From Sciurus carolinensis (taxonomy: Eukaryota > Chordata > Mammalia > Rodentia > Sciuridae): 64,000 bases of DNA. The stretch is taken from NCBI RefSeq assembly GCF_902686445.1, contig NC_062216.1, forward strand, positions 15,087,084 through 15,151,083. Direction: 5' to 3'. The notes beneath the pieces are model-generated. The model was not told the origin of the DNA and searched no databases. It saw only the letters and a list, made by a program, of their open reading frames with translations. The translations under genes and the position numbers were made by a program. Below, in pieces: positions 63,786 through 64,000 of the stretch (position 1 is the stretch's first letter; every line of letters starts with the position of its first letter).

Positions 63786-64000
63786 CTGCAGGAGAAGGGA
63801 GGAGGAGGATTTGTCCACCCAGCCTGGGGGGGGCTACCTGCCTTTGGACCTAATTTGAAGGTCCCTCATTCCCAGGAGGCAACTGTCTGATGCCGTGGGC
63901 ATCCTTGCTAGCCAGGCAACAGAGGGAAAAATGAGCAAGCTTTTCTTGGAGTCAGAGCTGAACTGAGATACAGGCTTATTATTTGGCAGTTGAGGCTTTT
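63786..64000 (-). other. FGF17: FGF17 intron, partial
   Basis: Sequence upstream of the last FGF17 exon. No further exon is seen before the window ends. Confidence 0.8.

Overview
This is a mammalian chromosomal window. The sequence shows multi-exon genes with GT-AG introns, CpG-island promoters, AATAAA-type poly(A) signals and dense interspersed repeats. The most common repeat is a B1-like SINE fused to a tRNA-Ala-derived ID element, often with a squirrel-type ID tail. With very high protein identity to known mammalian genes, this points to a rodent of the squirrel family (Sciuridae). Genus and species cannot be told from the window.

The gene order matches human 8p21.3, read in the opposite direction. 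From left to right: (1) HR (hairless), + strand, last ten coding exons, 82-4881, 3' UTR to about 5515; (2) NUDT18, + strand, complete, three coding exons, 10289-12381, 323 aa; (3) FHIP2B (FAM160B2/RAI16), - strand, complete, 17 coding exons from 27349 down to 15810, about 746 aa, convergent with NUDT18; (4) DMTN (dematin), - strand, complete coding region in 15 exons from 45599 down to 32848, 404 aa, with non-coding 5' sequence probably reaching a CpG island at 62.0-62.95 kb; (5) FGF17, - strand, final coding exon only, 63785-63492. I rebuilt every exon junction by hand. The reading frame closes at all of them, and the protein lengths agree with the human families as I recall them.

The genes are unrelated in function: a nuclear-receptor corepressor/JmjC protein, a nucleotide-pool hydrolase, an FTS-Hook-FHIP adaptor subunit, an actin-bundling membrane-skeleton protein and a secreted growth factor. 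No operon-like logic applies. The rest is intron and intergenic DNA: SINEs, MIR, L1M and DNA-transposon relics, one VBP1 (prefoldin 3) processed pseudogene inside a DMTN intron, a perfect 3 x 41 bp tandem repeat and several microsatellites.

I found no CRISPR array, phage, toxin system or other novel multi-gene system. The most notable observations are on splicing and regulation: an 8-nt DMTN microexon beside the exon for the 22-residue headpiece insert, a GC-AG intron and a tandem acceptor in FHIP2B, a frame-preserving HR exon that carries the JmjC metal-ligand His, four near-perfect RFX X-box palindromes, an erythroid-type CACCC/E-box/GATA cluster upstream of DMTN, a strong CTCF-like site beside DMTN coding exon 1, and the FGF17 poly(A) signal abutting the presumed DMTN promoter.
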